64,000 bases of DNA from Heloderma charlesbogerti. Its lineage: Eukaryota; Chordata; Lepidosauria; Squamata; Helodermatidae. Positions within the stretch are counted from its first letter, which is position 1. Each line of letters opens with the position of its first letter. This document shows positions 33,066-45,267 of the stretch, piece by piece. The stretch spans positions 372,001 to 436,000 of the forward strand of contig JANEZZ010001513.1 in NCBI GenBank assembly GCA_026122225.1. The letters run 5' to 3'. A program made the translations under genes and the position numbers. The notes below the pieces were generated by a model. That model searched no databases. It saw nothing but the letters and a program-made list of their open reading frames with translations, and was not told the DNA's origin.

Positions 33066-34038
33066 CGCCATTCTCAAAGTAGCAAATATAGCTGCACTTC
33101 AGAGGTTGAAAGATAACACCTAAATTGTACATGAATTACACAGTACATATCTGACACTATATTTTATTGTATGTTGAATAGGACCTCATAACTTTTAAAT
33201 AACTTGAGATAGATTTTTACACCCCAAGCTGCTGGAGTTGCCTACATAAAATACTTACAAATATCTACTCAACAGGTAAAGTAACAAATCCTACTGTCAG
33301 CCTGAAGAAAAAACATGCCCTGGTAAGCAAGAAAAAGTGCTTGTTTTTTCAGAAACAAAACTGCAATTCACAGCATTTTAAATAATGCTGTACAATTTGC
33401 TATACAAACTACTTGTAGAAGTAATGAAAGTTGCAACTAAGGGCAATGCAAAAGCTTAGTCAGTATTATAAATAATATCATAATCTGAACAGCATTATAT
33501 AAAATGCTTTGTAATGTGATTTTTTCTTTATATATTTATTTCCAAAGACATCAAACAGCTTGGCTGTAGTACCATTAATTTCAATAATTCTAAAGCATGA
33601 GTGGGGAAAAGGCTTTGAGAAAAGCTCTGGCAAACCTTATAATATGTAGACTAATATACATTTGTATCATCAATTCTAAATGAACAGTGGTCACCTTTTG
33701 ACTACCAGTAATTCTAACCCAAGAAATTAAACTCTACAGTATCGAAACAGCAACTTTTAGACCTTTTTGGCATGGTAATATTTCTCTTTACAAAATGTTA
33801 CAGTTGAAATATTTATGACTTTCATATATAAGACTAACTGCACCAGAACTGTGATGCTTGCAATAGGTTGCAGCATTAGCAACTCCAGTGACCCATCACA
33901 AAATATATTATACCAATATTACAGGCAGATGCAGTCTTGATTAGGCTCAGCCTTGTGAAGATAAAGAGCATGGATGTGGCACTGGGGGCTGCAGTGGAAG
34001 GGCAGAATTGATGGATATTGGGGGGCTACCTGGAACAA

Positions 34039-37000
34039 CCCCTTCATGGATCACTGCCTTGTTGTGGCGAAGGGGCTTGCGTAACTCAGTGAAGCCATAA
34101 GCTATGCCATGTAGGGCCACCCAAGACGGACAGGTCATGGCAGAGAGTTCTGACAAAATGTGGTCCACTGGAGAAGGAAATGGCAACCCACTCCAGTATT
34201 CTTGCCAAGAAAACCCCATGGAACGTATCACAAGGCTAAAAGATAAGACGCCGGAAGATGAGCCCCTCAGGTCGGAAGGTGTCCAATATACTACTGGGGA
34301 AGAGCAGAGGGTATTTCCAAGTAGTGCCAGAAAGAGCGAAGCGGCTGGGCCAAAGCCGAAAGGACACTCAGCTGTGGATGTGTCTGGTGGTGAAAAGAAA
34401 ATCCGATGATGTGAGAAGAATATTGTTTAGGAACCTGGAATGTAAGGTCAATAAATCAAGGTAAGCTGGAGGTGGTCAAACATGAGATGGCAAGATGGAA
34501 CACTGACATCTTGGGAATCAGCGAACTAAAATCGACAGGCATGGGTGAATGTAATTCAGGTGACCATCATAACTACTACTGTGGGCAAGAATCCCTTAGA
34601 AGAAATGGAGTAGCACTCATAGTCAACAAAAGGGTGGGAAAAGCAGTACTGGGGTACAATCTCAAAATTGATAGAACGATCTCAGTATGAATCCAAAGCA
34701 AACCATTCAACATCACAGTAATTCAAGTTATGCCCCAACCACTGAGGCTGAAGAAGCTGAGGTTGATCGCTTCTATGAAGACCTACAACACCTTCTGGAA
34801 CTAACACCAAAAAAGAGGTCCTTTTCATCATAGGGGATTGGAATGCTAAAGTAGGAAGTCAAGAAATCACCGGGATAACAGGCAAGCATGGCCTTGGTGT
34901 ACAAAATGAAGCAGGACAAAGGCCAATAGAGTTTTGCCAAGAGAACACGCTGATCATAGCAAACACTCTTTTCCAACAGCACAGGACACGACTCTACACA
35001 TGGACATCACCAGATGGTCAATATCAAAATCAGACTGATTATGTCCTTTGCAGCCAAAGATGGAGAAGCTCTATGCAGTCAGTAAAAACAAGCCCTGGAG
35101 CTGACTGTGGCTCAGATCATGAGCTTCTTGTTGCAAAATTTTGGCTTCAATTGAAGAACGTAGGGAAAACCACTAAACCATTGAGGTATGACCTAAATCA
35201 CATCCCTTATGAATATACAGTAGAGGTGAGGAATAGATTTAAGGGATTAGACCTGATAGACAGAGTGCCTGAGGAACTATGGACGGAGGACCATGACATT
35301 GTTCAGGAGGCAGCAACTAAATCCATCCCAAAGAAAAAGAAATGCAAGGAAGCAAAGTGGATGTCTGATGAGGCTTCACAAGTAGCTGAGGAAAGAAGGG
35401 AAGCGAAAAGCAAGGGAGAAAGGGGAAGATATATCCAACTGAATGCAGAGTTCCAGAGAATAGCAAGGAGAGACAAGAAGGCCTTCTTAAATGAACAATG
35501 CAAAGAAATCAAGGAAAACAAGAGAATGGGAAAGACTAGAGATCTTTTCAAGAAAATCAGAGATCTCAAGGGAACGTTTTGTGCAAAGACGGGCATGATA
35601 AAGGACAAAGAAGGCAGGGACCTAACAGAAGCAGATGAGATTAAGAAGAGATGGAAAGAATACACAGAAGAACTATACAGGAAAGATCTGACTGTCCCTG
35701 ATAGCCATGATAGTGCAGTCACTGAACTTCAGCTGCACATCCTAGAGAGTGAAGTCAAGTGGGCCTTAGGAAGCATTACCAACAACAAAGCTAGTGGAGA
35801 TGACAGTATTCCAGCTGAGCTATTTAATATCCTAAAAGATGATGCTGTTAAAGTGCTGCACTCAATATCCCAACAAATTTGGAACACTCAGCAGTGGCCA
35901 CAAGTCTGGAAAAGGTCAGTTTACATTCCAGTTCCAAAGAAGGGCAATGCCAAAGAGTGTTCAAACTACCGTACAATTGCGCTCATTTCACATGCCAGCA
36001 AGGTTATGCTCAAAATCCTACAGGCTAGGCTTCAGCAGTATGTGAACTGAGAGCTACCGGAAGTACAAGCTGGGTTTCGAAGAGGCAGAAGAACTAGAGA
36101 TCAAATCGCCAACATTCACTGGATCATGGAGAAAGCAAGAGAATTCCAGAAAAACATCTATTTCTGCTTCATTGACTACTCTAAAGCCTTTGTGTGGATC
36201 ACAACAAACTGTGGCAAATTCTTAAAGAGATGGGAGTACCAGACCACCTTAACTGTCTCCTGAGAAACCTGTACGAGGGTCAAGAATCAACAGTAAGAAC
36301 CAGACATGGAACAACCGATTGGTTCAAAATTGGGAAAAGAGTACGACAAGGCTGTATATTGTCGCCCTGCTTATTTACCTTATATGCAGAGTACATCATG
36401 AGAAACGCCGGGTTGGATGAATCACAGGTTGGAATTAAGATTGCCGGGAGAATTATCAACAGCCTCAGATACGCAGACGATACCACCCTAATGGCAGAAA
36501 GCGAAGAGGATCTAAAGAGCCTCTTGTTGAGGGTGAAAGTGGAGAGTGCAAAAGCTGGTTTGAAACTCAACATTAAAAAGAAGGGGAAGAAATGGAAGCA
36601 GTGACAGATTGTATTTTCTTGGGCTCCAAGATCACCACAGATGGTGACTGTAGCCATGAAATTAAAAGACGCTTGCTCTTTGGGAGGAAAGCTATAGCAA
36701 ACCTAGACAGCATAGTAAAAAGCAGAGACATCACCTTGCTGACAAAGGTCCGTATAATCAAAGCTATGGTTTTCCCAGTAGTAATGTAGGGCTGTGAGAG
36801 CTGGAGTGTAAGGAAGGCTGAGCACCGTAGAATTGATGCTTTCGAACTGTGGTGCTGGAGAAGACTTTTACGAGTCCCCTGGACTGCAAGGAGATCAAAT
36901 CAGTCAATCCTAAAGGAAATCAACCCTGAGTGCTCATTGGAAGGACAGATACTGAAGCTGAAGCTCAAATATTTTGGCCACCTAATGCGAAGAGAAAACT

Positions 37001-37208
37001 CCCTGGAAAAGACCCTGATGCTGGGAAAGATTGAAGGTAAAATGAGAAGGGGACGGCAGAGGATGAGATGGCTAGATAGCATCACCGAGGCAATGAATAT
37101 GAACTTGAGCACACTCCGGGAGAGAACGGAGGACAGGAAGGCCTGGCATGCTATGGTCCATGGGGTCATGAAGAGTCGGACATGACTTAACGACTGAACA
37201 ACAACGAC
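34039..37208 (+). mobile_element. BovB (RTE) LINE copy 2, near full length, decayed
   Basis: Same structure and orientation as copy 1, about 3.17 kb, starting CCCCTTCATGG and ending with a CAACAA-type tail. Flanking ACCTGGAACAA (34028-34038) and ACCTTGAACAA (37209-37219) look like an 11-bp target duplication with one mismatch. The longest frame (35073-36050, 325 residues) spans the end of the endonuclease (SDHELL) and the first reverse transcriptase blocks, then stops at TGA where arginine is expected, a typical CpG decay. The catalytic YADD is at 36470-36481. A deletion of about 40 bases near 36580 and a 4-base deletion near 36190 break the frame further. It lacks the CR1 insertion of copy 1 and is inactive. 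Confidence 0.96.
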
Positions 37209-37721
37209 ACCTTGAACAAGTGAAAGTGCCATTCTGCTTGTACAAGGCATCTTGAATCCAAGCCTATAAACCCAGCTTTGGTTAGCCATACAAAGAGCGT
37301 CCCATTAATGAGATCATTCATGGAAATTAGGTTTCAGCAATTAAGACCAATAAAATACTAAGTCAATATTCAGAGTTCCAGTTGGCTATGTGTCAATTTG
37401 GTCATTCAAAGTATTAATGACACTAACTAATTTGTTACAAAGCAAGGTTGGGTAACGTCCAGGGGTTGGGGGAGCCACATTGCTCCCCTGGATCCTTGTG
37501 GGGGCCACACCACTGCCCCTGCTTACCCTGCTACTGTAATGCCAAAGTTTCGTGGTGCAGCGGAAGGGGGAAAAAACACCCCTTTTAAAAGGAGAACTGG
37601 TGGTTTGCCACCAAATTTCAGTGGCCCAACAGCAAAAAAGAGGTATTTTGCTTTATGAGAGAGATTGCAGACTGTTCAACTACCCAATTTGTCACCTACA
37701 AAAACGTACATCAGCACATCA

Positions 37722-38033
37722 CACAGTGACCTGGTTCACATGTCACAGCGAATTCTTTGTTGAACCCAAGAATTGTGGGGACAGAGTGCGTGAGTCATGC
37801 ACTCATCATTTCCACTTGTAGTTAACATGGGCAATTGTTGGCTTAACTCTGGGTTGTTTAACCCATAAACTGGTTTCTTGAGTAGTACATCACAAAACAA
37901 CCCAGGAATGGGGACATTCCTGGGCTGTTAATTAAAAAATGGAAACAACAAGTGCACGGCTCGCATCCTTGCAATCCCTGGGTTAAACAACCCAAGAATT
38001 GCTGCCATGATGTGAAAACCAGATCAATGATGC
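37722..38033. repeat. MITE with AACCC/GGGTT arms, second copy
   Basis: Left end GACCTGGTTCACATGTCAC, right end (inverted) GATGTGAAAACCAGATCA. Both arms carry AACAACCC-type boxes and an AATTCTTTG/AAGAATTGC pair. It is the same family as 23325-23610. Confidence 0.8.
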
Positions 38034-38044
38034 GTATGTTGTGC

Positions 38045-38149
38045 TTGTTGTTGTTCAGTCACTAAGTCGTGCCCGACTCTTCGTGATCCCATGGACCATA
38101 GCACGCCAGGCCTTCCTGTCCTCCGCTCTCTCCTGGAGTGTGCTCAGGT
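38045..38149 (-). mobile_element. 105-bp BovB 3' tail, antisense, with 11-bp target duplication
   Basis: TTGTTGTTGTTCAGTCACTA to CTCTCTCCTGGAGTGTGCTC is the reverse complement of the last hundred bases of BovB. GTATGTTGTGC is repeated exactly at 38034-38044 and 38150-38160. It is a severely 5'-truncated, comparatively clean insertion about 400 bases from TOX exon 6. Confidence 0.93.
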
Positions 38150-38546
38150 GTATGTTGTGCAGGTGAACATAAAATACTGAGTATCAGAATAGCCAATTAC
38201 TGATCACAGTTACTAACTATTTTGTATTTCATTTGCAGAACTGCTCATGCTTCCAGCCTGTGGAAATTCCATGAGGAAAAAGGGGGGGGGGAGCTCACTG
38301 TCTTGATTCGTCAGCCAGCTGTTCGTATTGCACAGCAATTAACAGAATTAACCTCAAAACTTACAGAAGCAAAACCCACTATGCATGTTGTAGAACTGAA
38401 CAATTTAAAAAAAAAGCCTGGAACAACTATATTCTGTCCCTTCTGATACACATTTATTTAGGAAGGTACATAGGTTTATTATATCCAGTCATTCAAATAT
38501 GATATCAGGACAGTTTACAATCAAATACTAATCTGTCACGTGTTAC

Positions 38547-38627
38547 CTTGGATACAAGGCTTGCTCTGTATGCAGCTAACTGCTTCAGATATTCCTTCTT
38601 GGCAGCTTCAGTTTTCTTTTTATATAC
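38547..38627 (-). CDS. TOX: TOX exon 6 (end of HMG box)
   Basis: Acceptor TTTTTCAG precedes base 38627, and donor AAG/GTAACA follows 38547. The 81 bases give 27 residues in phase 0: [20 protein letters not shown] then RASLVSK. This is the basic third-helix tail of the HMG box, which bends DNA, and the linker to the C-terminal domain. It joins in frame to SYNEPVDV of exon 7, as in human TOX. The preceding HMG-box exon, expected to end near the sequence EEQKQ, was not found upstream in the window. Confidence 0.97.
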
Positions 38628-39249
38628 CTGAAAAACAAGGAGGAACAGTAAGTCAGCTATTGGACCTGTTTTGCTCTAAAGTAAAATCTCATACTCTACA
38701 ATACAGACATAGCAAGAAAGCAACAACAAACATATGTTTTTTCTTCCTTACCCCTCCTTTGCAAATGTATATATTTTAAAGTAAGTGGGCACTTAAAATT
38801 TAAAAGTAATGCTTATAGAATGCAAGCCTACATGGTGATAGTACTATGATCTGACTGAAAGATGAAGGATTAAAAATAAAAAGGCTTGTTTGATCAAAGT
38901 TACCATAGTGTTAAAAGCATTATTACATTAGAAGTATGATTTTAGAAGGATTGGTGGTTGCTTTGCTCCAGGCTATAGAAGCTCCTGGGGCGGGGGGAAT
39001 ATTCTGCATAGTGGTGGCTCTGTGGAGTGGCTGCAACATGCAAGGGTCACGTGGACTGACTTCTGATATGCTCTGATCACTTGAAACATTTTCTCCCTCC
39101 ATGCCACAAATTCCTGGCAGTGGCTGGCATTGGTATGGCAGGACTCTAATAGAATTAATGCACATGGCTTTCATGCATGACATCTACATGGTACACTGCC
39201 ACAATGAAACACTTCCAGTAATTTCCATGTGGTGGTATGGCTACTAACT

Positions 39250-39725
39250 GGTACATGGTATCAAGATCATACTACCCTAATATTGAAAGATCTGCACTGT
39301 TTGCCAGACGTTTTCCAGGATCAATTCAAGGTGTAGGTTTTAACCTTCTAAGCCCTAAAGGGCCTTGCTATATAAGGGATTGCCTATCTTGTTATGAACC
39401 TGTCTATTTATTAAGATCTGCAGAAGAAGCTCTTCTAAGTATACCACTGCTCACAGAAGCCCATTTCTTGGGCATATGTGAAAGGACTTTCTCCTCTATC
39501 ACCCCCAAACTAGAAGGCATTCTATTCAGACGCATGATTTTCCCCACTCTCTTGGCCTTTCAAAAATACATCTTTTCAACCTGGCATTTAAATTGCTTTT
39601 ATTGCTTTTAATGTTGTTGTAACGTTTTTGCATTGTTTTGTTGATTTTATGGTGTGTTTTTTGCTGTACACCATTTTAGTGACTGCTGTGGAAAGCTAGC
39701 ATAAAAGTATTAAAAATAAATAATG
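39250..39725 (+). mobile_element. L2-type LINE, C-terminal coding remnant and 3' UTR
   Basis: A 124-residue plus-strand frame (39237-39611) has LLSPKGPCYIRDCLSCYEP, RSAEEALLSIPLL and FRRMIFPTLLAFQKYIFS, the pattern of an L2-clade C-terminus. It is followed by an AT-rich UTR and an ATTAAAAATAAATAATG tail. Confidence 0.7.
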
Positions 39726-39754
39726 AATAAGAACCTCCGCTAGGCAGACCTAAA

Positions 39755-39820
39755 TCAAATTTATTTATGTAACTTGTACCCTGCCTTTCTACCAAATATA
39801 GCACTCAAGGCAATGAGCTG
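39755..39820 (-). repeat. Short L2-type 3' end, antisense
   Basis: ATTTATTTATGTAACTTGTA, CCCTGCCTTTCTACC and CACTCAAGGCAATGAG form a diverged antisense 3' terminus. Confidence 0.5.
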
Positions 39821-39930
39821 GATTCTGATGAAGTTAGTCACACTGAAATCAGTCAGTCATGACTACCATAAGTACCACTGATTTCATGAGACTAAAGTCT
39901 GACTAACTTAGTCTGGATCCAACCCAATGA
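39821..39930. repeat. Palindromic AGTAAG-related repeat
   Basis: GTTAGTCACACTGAAATCAG and ACTGATTTCATGAGACTAA are inverted relative to each other, and the end GGATCCAACCCAATG completes a small foldback unit. Confidence 0.5.
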
Positions 39931-40438
39931 GTTTGGGTAGGAAATGTTGATATGCAAAAACAGAAACGGAATAAAGTGCAGCATGTCTTTGTATCTTCTT
40001 CCTTCATCTGTCCAGTCAGAATAGGACCACCTGCCTTAAGGTGGTCTGTTGCATTATCAACTGAGGTGCTAATTAGCAAGTACTAAAATGCTTGTCTGTT
40101 CTAAGGGAAGCATAAACATTTGATAGGTACTGCATGCATATAATAGTAGGGTCATGACAGTTGATTGATGATGGCTATTTTACATCATGTCATATAAAGA
40201 CAGCCATAGCAATGGCTACTGTCTGTAAGATACCAGGTTAGGTAGGTAATATCTGCAAGCATGCAATCATAATACTTAAAATTACATTTCCATCTACAAC
40301 AACATAATGTTTAGACCCATAACATCAGTAAATGTCATAATTTTGAAATTTGGAACGAAGGCAAATATATGTATGAAGATATTCTCTACAACTGATTAAA
40401 ATGGGCTGTACATATATGTAGGGCAAAGAAAGCTTAAG

Positions 40439-41452
40439 GGCCAATCTCAATGGAAACTCTTGGTGAGATGATTTGGTCAAAATCTGCATTTTCACATAAA
40501 CGAATTAGCTCTTTCCATGGTACATGCAGTGTTGTATTCCTCCACTTTTGCAGAGCAAACAGGAACTGAAGCTGCATTAGTTGGGGCGGGAGAGGTTGAA
40601 ATAAACATCAATTGTGTAGGTGCAGGGCAGCCAATGAGCGTAGATTTGCTCTCCTTCGCGTGTTCAATGCAGTGCAATAGAGGACCTGCTTACGAGTAGA
40701 CGTTCATGACAAACCCCACATACACACACATTTATGAGCTGGGCAGGCAGGCAGCCACTCAGAGACTGAGCAGAATGAGTGGGAGTACAAGAGGTGCTCA
40801 CAGCTGAGCCCCCGACGCTCGTGAGGAGGGAGAGCAACCAGCACTTTGTCTCTGATCTATATTACCTGCCCAGTCACAGGCTTCCCCCCGTTCCACAGGG
40901 GCTCAATGAAGTGCTTCTGAGTGCATGTTCATGAAAATGATCCGCCCTGGCATCCACCCTTTCTTAGCTGTGTTCCTTCGTAGCTGCACAGTTTCAAAAC
41001 AGCAGGGCCAGCTCCCTTCCCCATTCCCATGCTCAATCAATATTTAAAGCGAGAGGCAGAGACTGAGCCCACATTTGCAATGGCGCAGCTTCCAAGCAGC
41101 AGGGCTGCTCCTACTTGGCAAAGTGGAATTGAAGGCAATAAGTTACTTCCAGGAAGACATGTTTACCCCTCTGCATTCCCCATGCCCGTGGCCCATGCAA
41201 CTTTCCCTTCCACCAATCAGCGCTGCTTCCACCAGCCCACACCGAAGCCAGCTGAGCTCACACAGGTTCCTGAATGGCACTGAAGCCGCTGCGACTGGAA
41301 AATCTGACACAAAATGAGTTTGAAAAAACCCTGGATTTAGGGCAAGAAACGCTGAGCTAGCTATAGGGAGTGGCGTACGTCATCTGACATAATCGACTTG
41401 GAGGTGGAGTAGAACCCGGAGTAAAAGCCCCATGTAGATGGGCCCCAGGACA
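40439..41452. repeat. Candidate non-autonomous DNA transposon, about 1 kb
   Basis: The left end GGGCCAATCTCAATGG and the inverted right end GGGCCCATCTACATGG match at 13 of 16 positions. The interior is GC-richer than the flanks, with several CpGs. No transposase frame and no clear target duplication were seen, so the boundaries are tentative. Confidence 0.35.
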
Positions 41453-41734
41453 CATGGGGGAATAAGTAAGCTCTGCATACTATATTTGGAAGATATTTAC
41501 ACCAAGTCATCTATGTCTGTTTAAGCTGAAAGTAAGCTGTAGCTATCACTGGGTTGACTTTCATTTATGGGCATTATTAATTAAGAAGTGGAAGTGTAGA
41601 GTACTCCTGCTCAGTGTTCCCATCAGTCAGTTATGTCCTTCTCCATGATATTCCATTCCACAGGGTATTCCATCCTCTCCAATGATCAGTCAGCATTCTG
41701 TGCCCACTGAGCATGCTCAGTGTCAGGGCCGACG

Positions 41735-42085
41735 GCAGATTCCAGTGGGCCCTCAGCATATTACTGCCGATGGGCCCTTGCTGCAGCCTCTCCTGTCGCT
41801 CCCCACCCCCGGCCACTGGTCTCTGCTGCTTCTGCCTGCTGCCACTAAAGAAGCCCCTTGTCCACCTGCTGCCGCACAATTAGGAACCCCTCACCTACCT
41901 CCCCTAGCTGCCACCACCAGCTCCAAAGCCCCTTGCCCACTCACCCACCACCACCAAATCCCTCACCCACCCATCCTGCCACTGCCAAAGCCCCTCGATC
42001 CCTCAGCCATCCCGCCACTGACGTAGTCCCTCATTACCCATCCATCTGCTGCTGCCACTGCTGAAGCCCGCTACCCACCCATTTG
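41735..42085. repeat. C-rich minisatellite (AAGCCCCT-CACCCACC units)
   Basis: Imperfect copies of a unit like CTGCCACTGCCAAAGCCCCT plus CACCCACC recur with variable spacing. Both strands stay open only because of the biased composition. Confidence 0.7.
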
Positions 42086-42699
42086 TTTATTTTTTTTTAG
42101 CTGGGCAGTGGCAGCACCCGTGGCAGGCCCTGCACAGGATTTTTAAAATGTTCTTTTTTTACTTGCATTTTACATAGCGATCCAAATTCATCAGGCACTG
42201 CCTCTGGGGGGGACTCAGACCACCCTGTGCCCTTATTGGCTGTGTCCTCTCCACCAAAAGCTTGGTTCAGATTGCTGCTATTCAAAATGTAAGTTAAAAA
42301 TATTCTTTTAAAATGGAGCATTTTAACAGGGCCTTTAGGCTCACTGTGGCATGGACTGTTCAGCCAGGTGGGCGAGGAGGAGGAAAATGGTGGCAGCTGC
42401 AGCAGCAGGCTCAGGGACATGGATAGGTCCTTGGTAGCCACCTGATTGTGCTGAACCCTGATGCCAGGCCTGTCAGTCATCAATAAGCTGTTTTTGCTCC
42501 CAACGCCCCTTTTGGGGTTCCCCCCCCCAGATGTTGTTTTTTCCCCACTTCTGCAAATGCTGGCTTTTCCTCAAGCCTGTTGATACCTCTCTCTTGTGTG
42601 TAGATAGTGCTATTTTGATAAGCAATAGTACTTATCTTCTAACATCAAAAATAGAGGAAATTATTAATAATTATTGTTATTATTAACTACTTCTAGTAG

Positions 42700-42920
42700 T
42701 TCTAGTCGTACAGAGCTACACAGGCAAAAACAGACAGGCCCCTGTCCCCAAGGAACTTGCTATAAATAGGTAATGGAACAAACAAGAGAGGGAAGGAACA
42801 AGAGTCAAGCGTAGGGAGGGAAGACTGCAGGCATGTACGACAGTTACATGCACTTGATTATGGCTGGGAATGAAGATGAAAGGAATAGGCCAAGGGCCAT
42901 GTGGAAAAGACAGGTGTTGA
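42700..42920. repeat. Probable ancient LINE fragment
   Basis: CCCCTGTCCCCAAGGAACTT followed by ATGGAACAAACAAGAGAGGG resembles the non-coding portion of old CR1/L3-type LINEs in vertebrates. Limits are unclear. Confidence 0.35.
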
Positions 42921-43589
42921 GGAAGGATTTGGAGGAAGAAAGGAAGCCCACTTCTAGTTCTTACTGGAAGTAGATTTGATTCTACATAGAAGTAAAAACA
43001 GTCCAGCTTTTTCTACATAGCTTGGAGGAGGTATAACAACCTAGCTACTGATACTTTGAAGGATTCCAAATCCAGCCATACTTTCTACAAATCTCAACAT
43101 GGATTAAATAATTACTGCTAGTGCTTTTGAATCTGATAGGAACAGTGAATACAGATTTTAAAATAATATGCAAACGTAGGTAAAAGAAGATGACTTTGCT
43201 TCTACGTCTATCACCACTGCCCAAGATGTAATATGTGCAACCGCATGTATTTAGAAGCTAGGGACCTTCACAGAGGTTCACTTGAAAGGGTGGCAAGGGC
43301 TGAGATGGGTGATCTGGGACTTTATGGAGAGCATGATCATTTGTGTGCGTCCAACACAAGTGAGTTGTAACAACAGAAGCACATGAAAAACAGTCCGCTG
43401 CGAGTGTAAACACTGCCTCCAGAAAGACTAAGGAATTCCCATACATGTATTAGAATAAGGCATGCTTCCTCTACCTTTAAACTGATCTCTTTTGATCGTC
43501 TTATTCCACATTATTTTAATCTAGAGCATGCACAAGCACATTTCCAAGCACATTTCCAAACTGCAGAATTATTTGTGAAGTGGTGACAC

Positions 43590-44150
43590 ATTATTCTTAC
43601 AAAATGTTCTTTATTTTATTCCATCAAAGCTGCGTTTTCAAGAGCATGCAGGTCCCTCTGATCTCTGCTGCTAAAACCCAGAGGTTGCTTAAAAGGATTA
43701 AAGATTTTGCATCCCAGGGAAACATAAGATCATAATGGAGAAACAGGCATCCTAGGATACTAAAGCTGTAAATATCGAGAGAGGAATAAAAATAATAGAT
43801 TGGTTCTAGCTGTGCAACGGCATGTGTGCATTCTTTTGCAATTTCTTCAGATTACAGAGCTGAGCTCATTTTGTTTCAGAAAAGATTTATAACAAGTTGC
43901 GTTTCTGGGTTGATTGTTTGTGGTTATTGCTAAAATGTATTGTTTGTTTCAAGGAAATGAAACACCCGTTAGTTGACAGTCCTCCCTGCTCCCCCAGCAA
44001 CTAAAATCAAATTTGCCTGACCTGAAAGAACAGGCAAGCATGCAAATTGTACTTTCTGTTTGAGTACATCTGCATAATTTTGTTATTTTATTTTCAAAAC
44101 AAAAACAGAGCCCAAGAAGAATAAAAGATTGCAGATTTATTCCTGACATT
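43590..44150. other. Candidate conserved non-coding sequence
   Basis: Repeat-free intron 5 sequence with enhancer-like words (for example AACAAAAACAGAGCCC, TTAAAAGGATTAAAG). No support beyond appearance. Confidence 0.2.
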
Positions 44151-44394
44151 TCTCATTTCATAAGTCCAATTAATGGTAGTTCTATAGAGCTTTTTATCCA
44201 AGCACTATTATGCCATCCTATCATATACAGACATCATACTGTTATTTGCTATCCAGTCATACATAGCATTCAGTACTAAGCATTACTAAGTAGTTTCACT
44301 TTCTAGCTTACTTTTAAGATTGTGGTACAAGGAAGCTAGCATTAGTCTTCTAAGTTAAATATGGGAACAGATCATATGACAGGGAGATATTATG

Positions 44395-44590
44395 ACTAAA
44401 GTGGAACAATCTTGCAGGCTCAACCTAGGTTCAAGCCCCAGGACTCAAACAATATGTGAAAAATTCCAAAGTCCATATTAGGGTAATACCTTTATTAGAC
44501 CAAAACAAAAGTCACCCCCTGGCCCCAAAGTGAAACCTTTTCAGACCTCAAGATCTTTGTCAGGCAAGATGTTACAGAAATGCCACCCAA
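44395..44590. repeat. SINE-like repeat with a B-box
   Basis: CTAGGTTCAAGCCCCAGGAC resembles a tRNA B box, followed by TAATACCTTTATTAGACCAA and CAAGATCTTTGTCAGGCAAG, a pattern of a known reptile SINE tail. The 5' part is unclear. Confidence 0.4.
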
Positions 44591-44662
44591 GTTGGTGTGG
44601 GAGCAGGGATGAGGAGGGGAGCTGACTTGATGCTGAAGTCATGATGTCTGGATAGCCAGAAG

Positions 44663-44997
44663 CTCTATTCAGGCATTCCCAAAGTGTGCTGGTTAAACAT
44701 GTGAGGAGAGACAGTGTGCTAGCCCCACCCCCTCCATTGTTGCTTTTGTCATCCTCTACACACAAAGGAGGAGAACCTCCTGTATCCATGGGGAATTTCC
44801 ACATGATCTGAAATTCTGATTTTCCAGTGTCCCTGATAGCATGGAGAGCTCCCACAGATAGAGGAGGCTCTCCCCTGCGCAAAGTTACCCTCCATGTGTA
44901 AAGGGTGAGGACAGCAATGATGGAGGAGACAGGGCTAGCGCACTCCCCCTCCTTGTGTATATAATTAACATGTTTGGGGAACACCTGAATAGGGCTA
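44663..44997. repeat. MITE with long terminal inverted repeats
   Basis: The left arm (CTATTCAGGCATTCCC ... GTGTGCTAGCCCCACCCCC ... CTCCATTGTTGC) is inverted in the right arm ending CCTGAATAGGG, with arms of roughly 120-150 bases. The 170-residue minus-strand frame across it is a by-product of the palindrome. Confidence 0.8.
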
Positions 44998-45267
44998 GAA
45001 TCCTTAGATGATATGGTGGAAGACAGTTTGCAGACATTCAAACTGGGCCCCATCAGGTGATGTGATGGTTTCAGGTTTCAGTGCCCCTAGGCCCACCGGG
45101 AACAAGAAGGTAGTAGACAATTATGTGAAAACTCACATTTGATTACACAGTAACTTCTTTAGCCTGATTAAACATTTGCAATAATGAACTATTAACCATT
45201 CAGTAGTCATGTCTGATTGTACTTCCAAGAGGTTTTGAGTTGAAGAAACCCCCCACAAATGACTAAG

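Larger units (their letters stand above)
28279..38546 (-). other. TOX: TOX intron 6
   Basis: A 10.3-kb intron with donor AAG/GTAACA (38546-38541) and acceptor ending 28279. It holds antisense L2-type pieces, a CR1-like fragment (29750-29905), MITEs (32515-32632, 37722-38030), the second BovB (34039-37208) and a short antisense BovB tail (38045-38149). Little was seen in 28300-28920, 31020-31930, 33070-34020 and 37220-37700. Confidence 0.9.

Noticed and set aside
44541..45053. 170-residue minus-strand open frame
   Set aside because: It coincides with a MITE with long inverted arms and shows no family resemblance.
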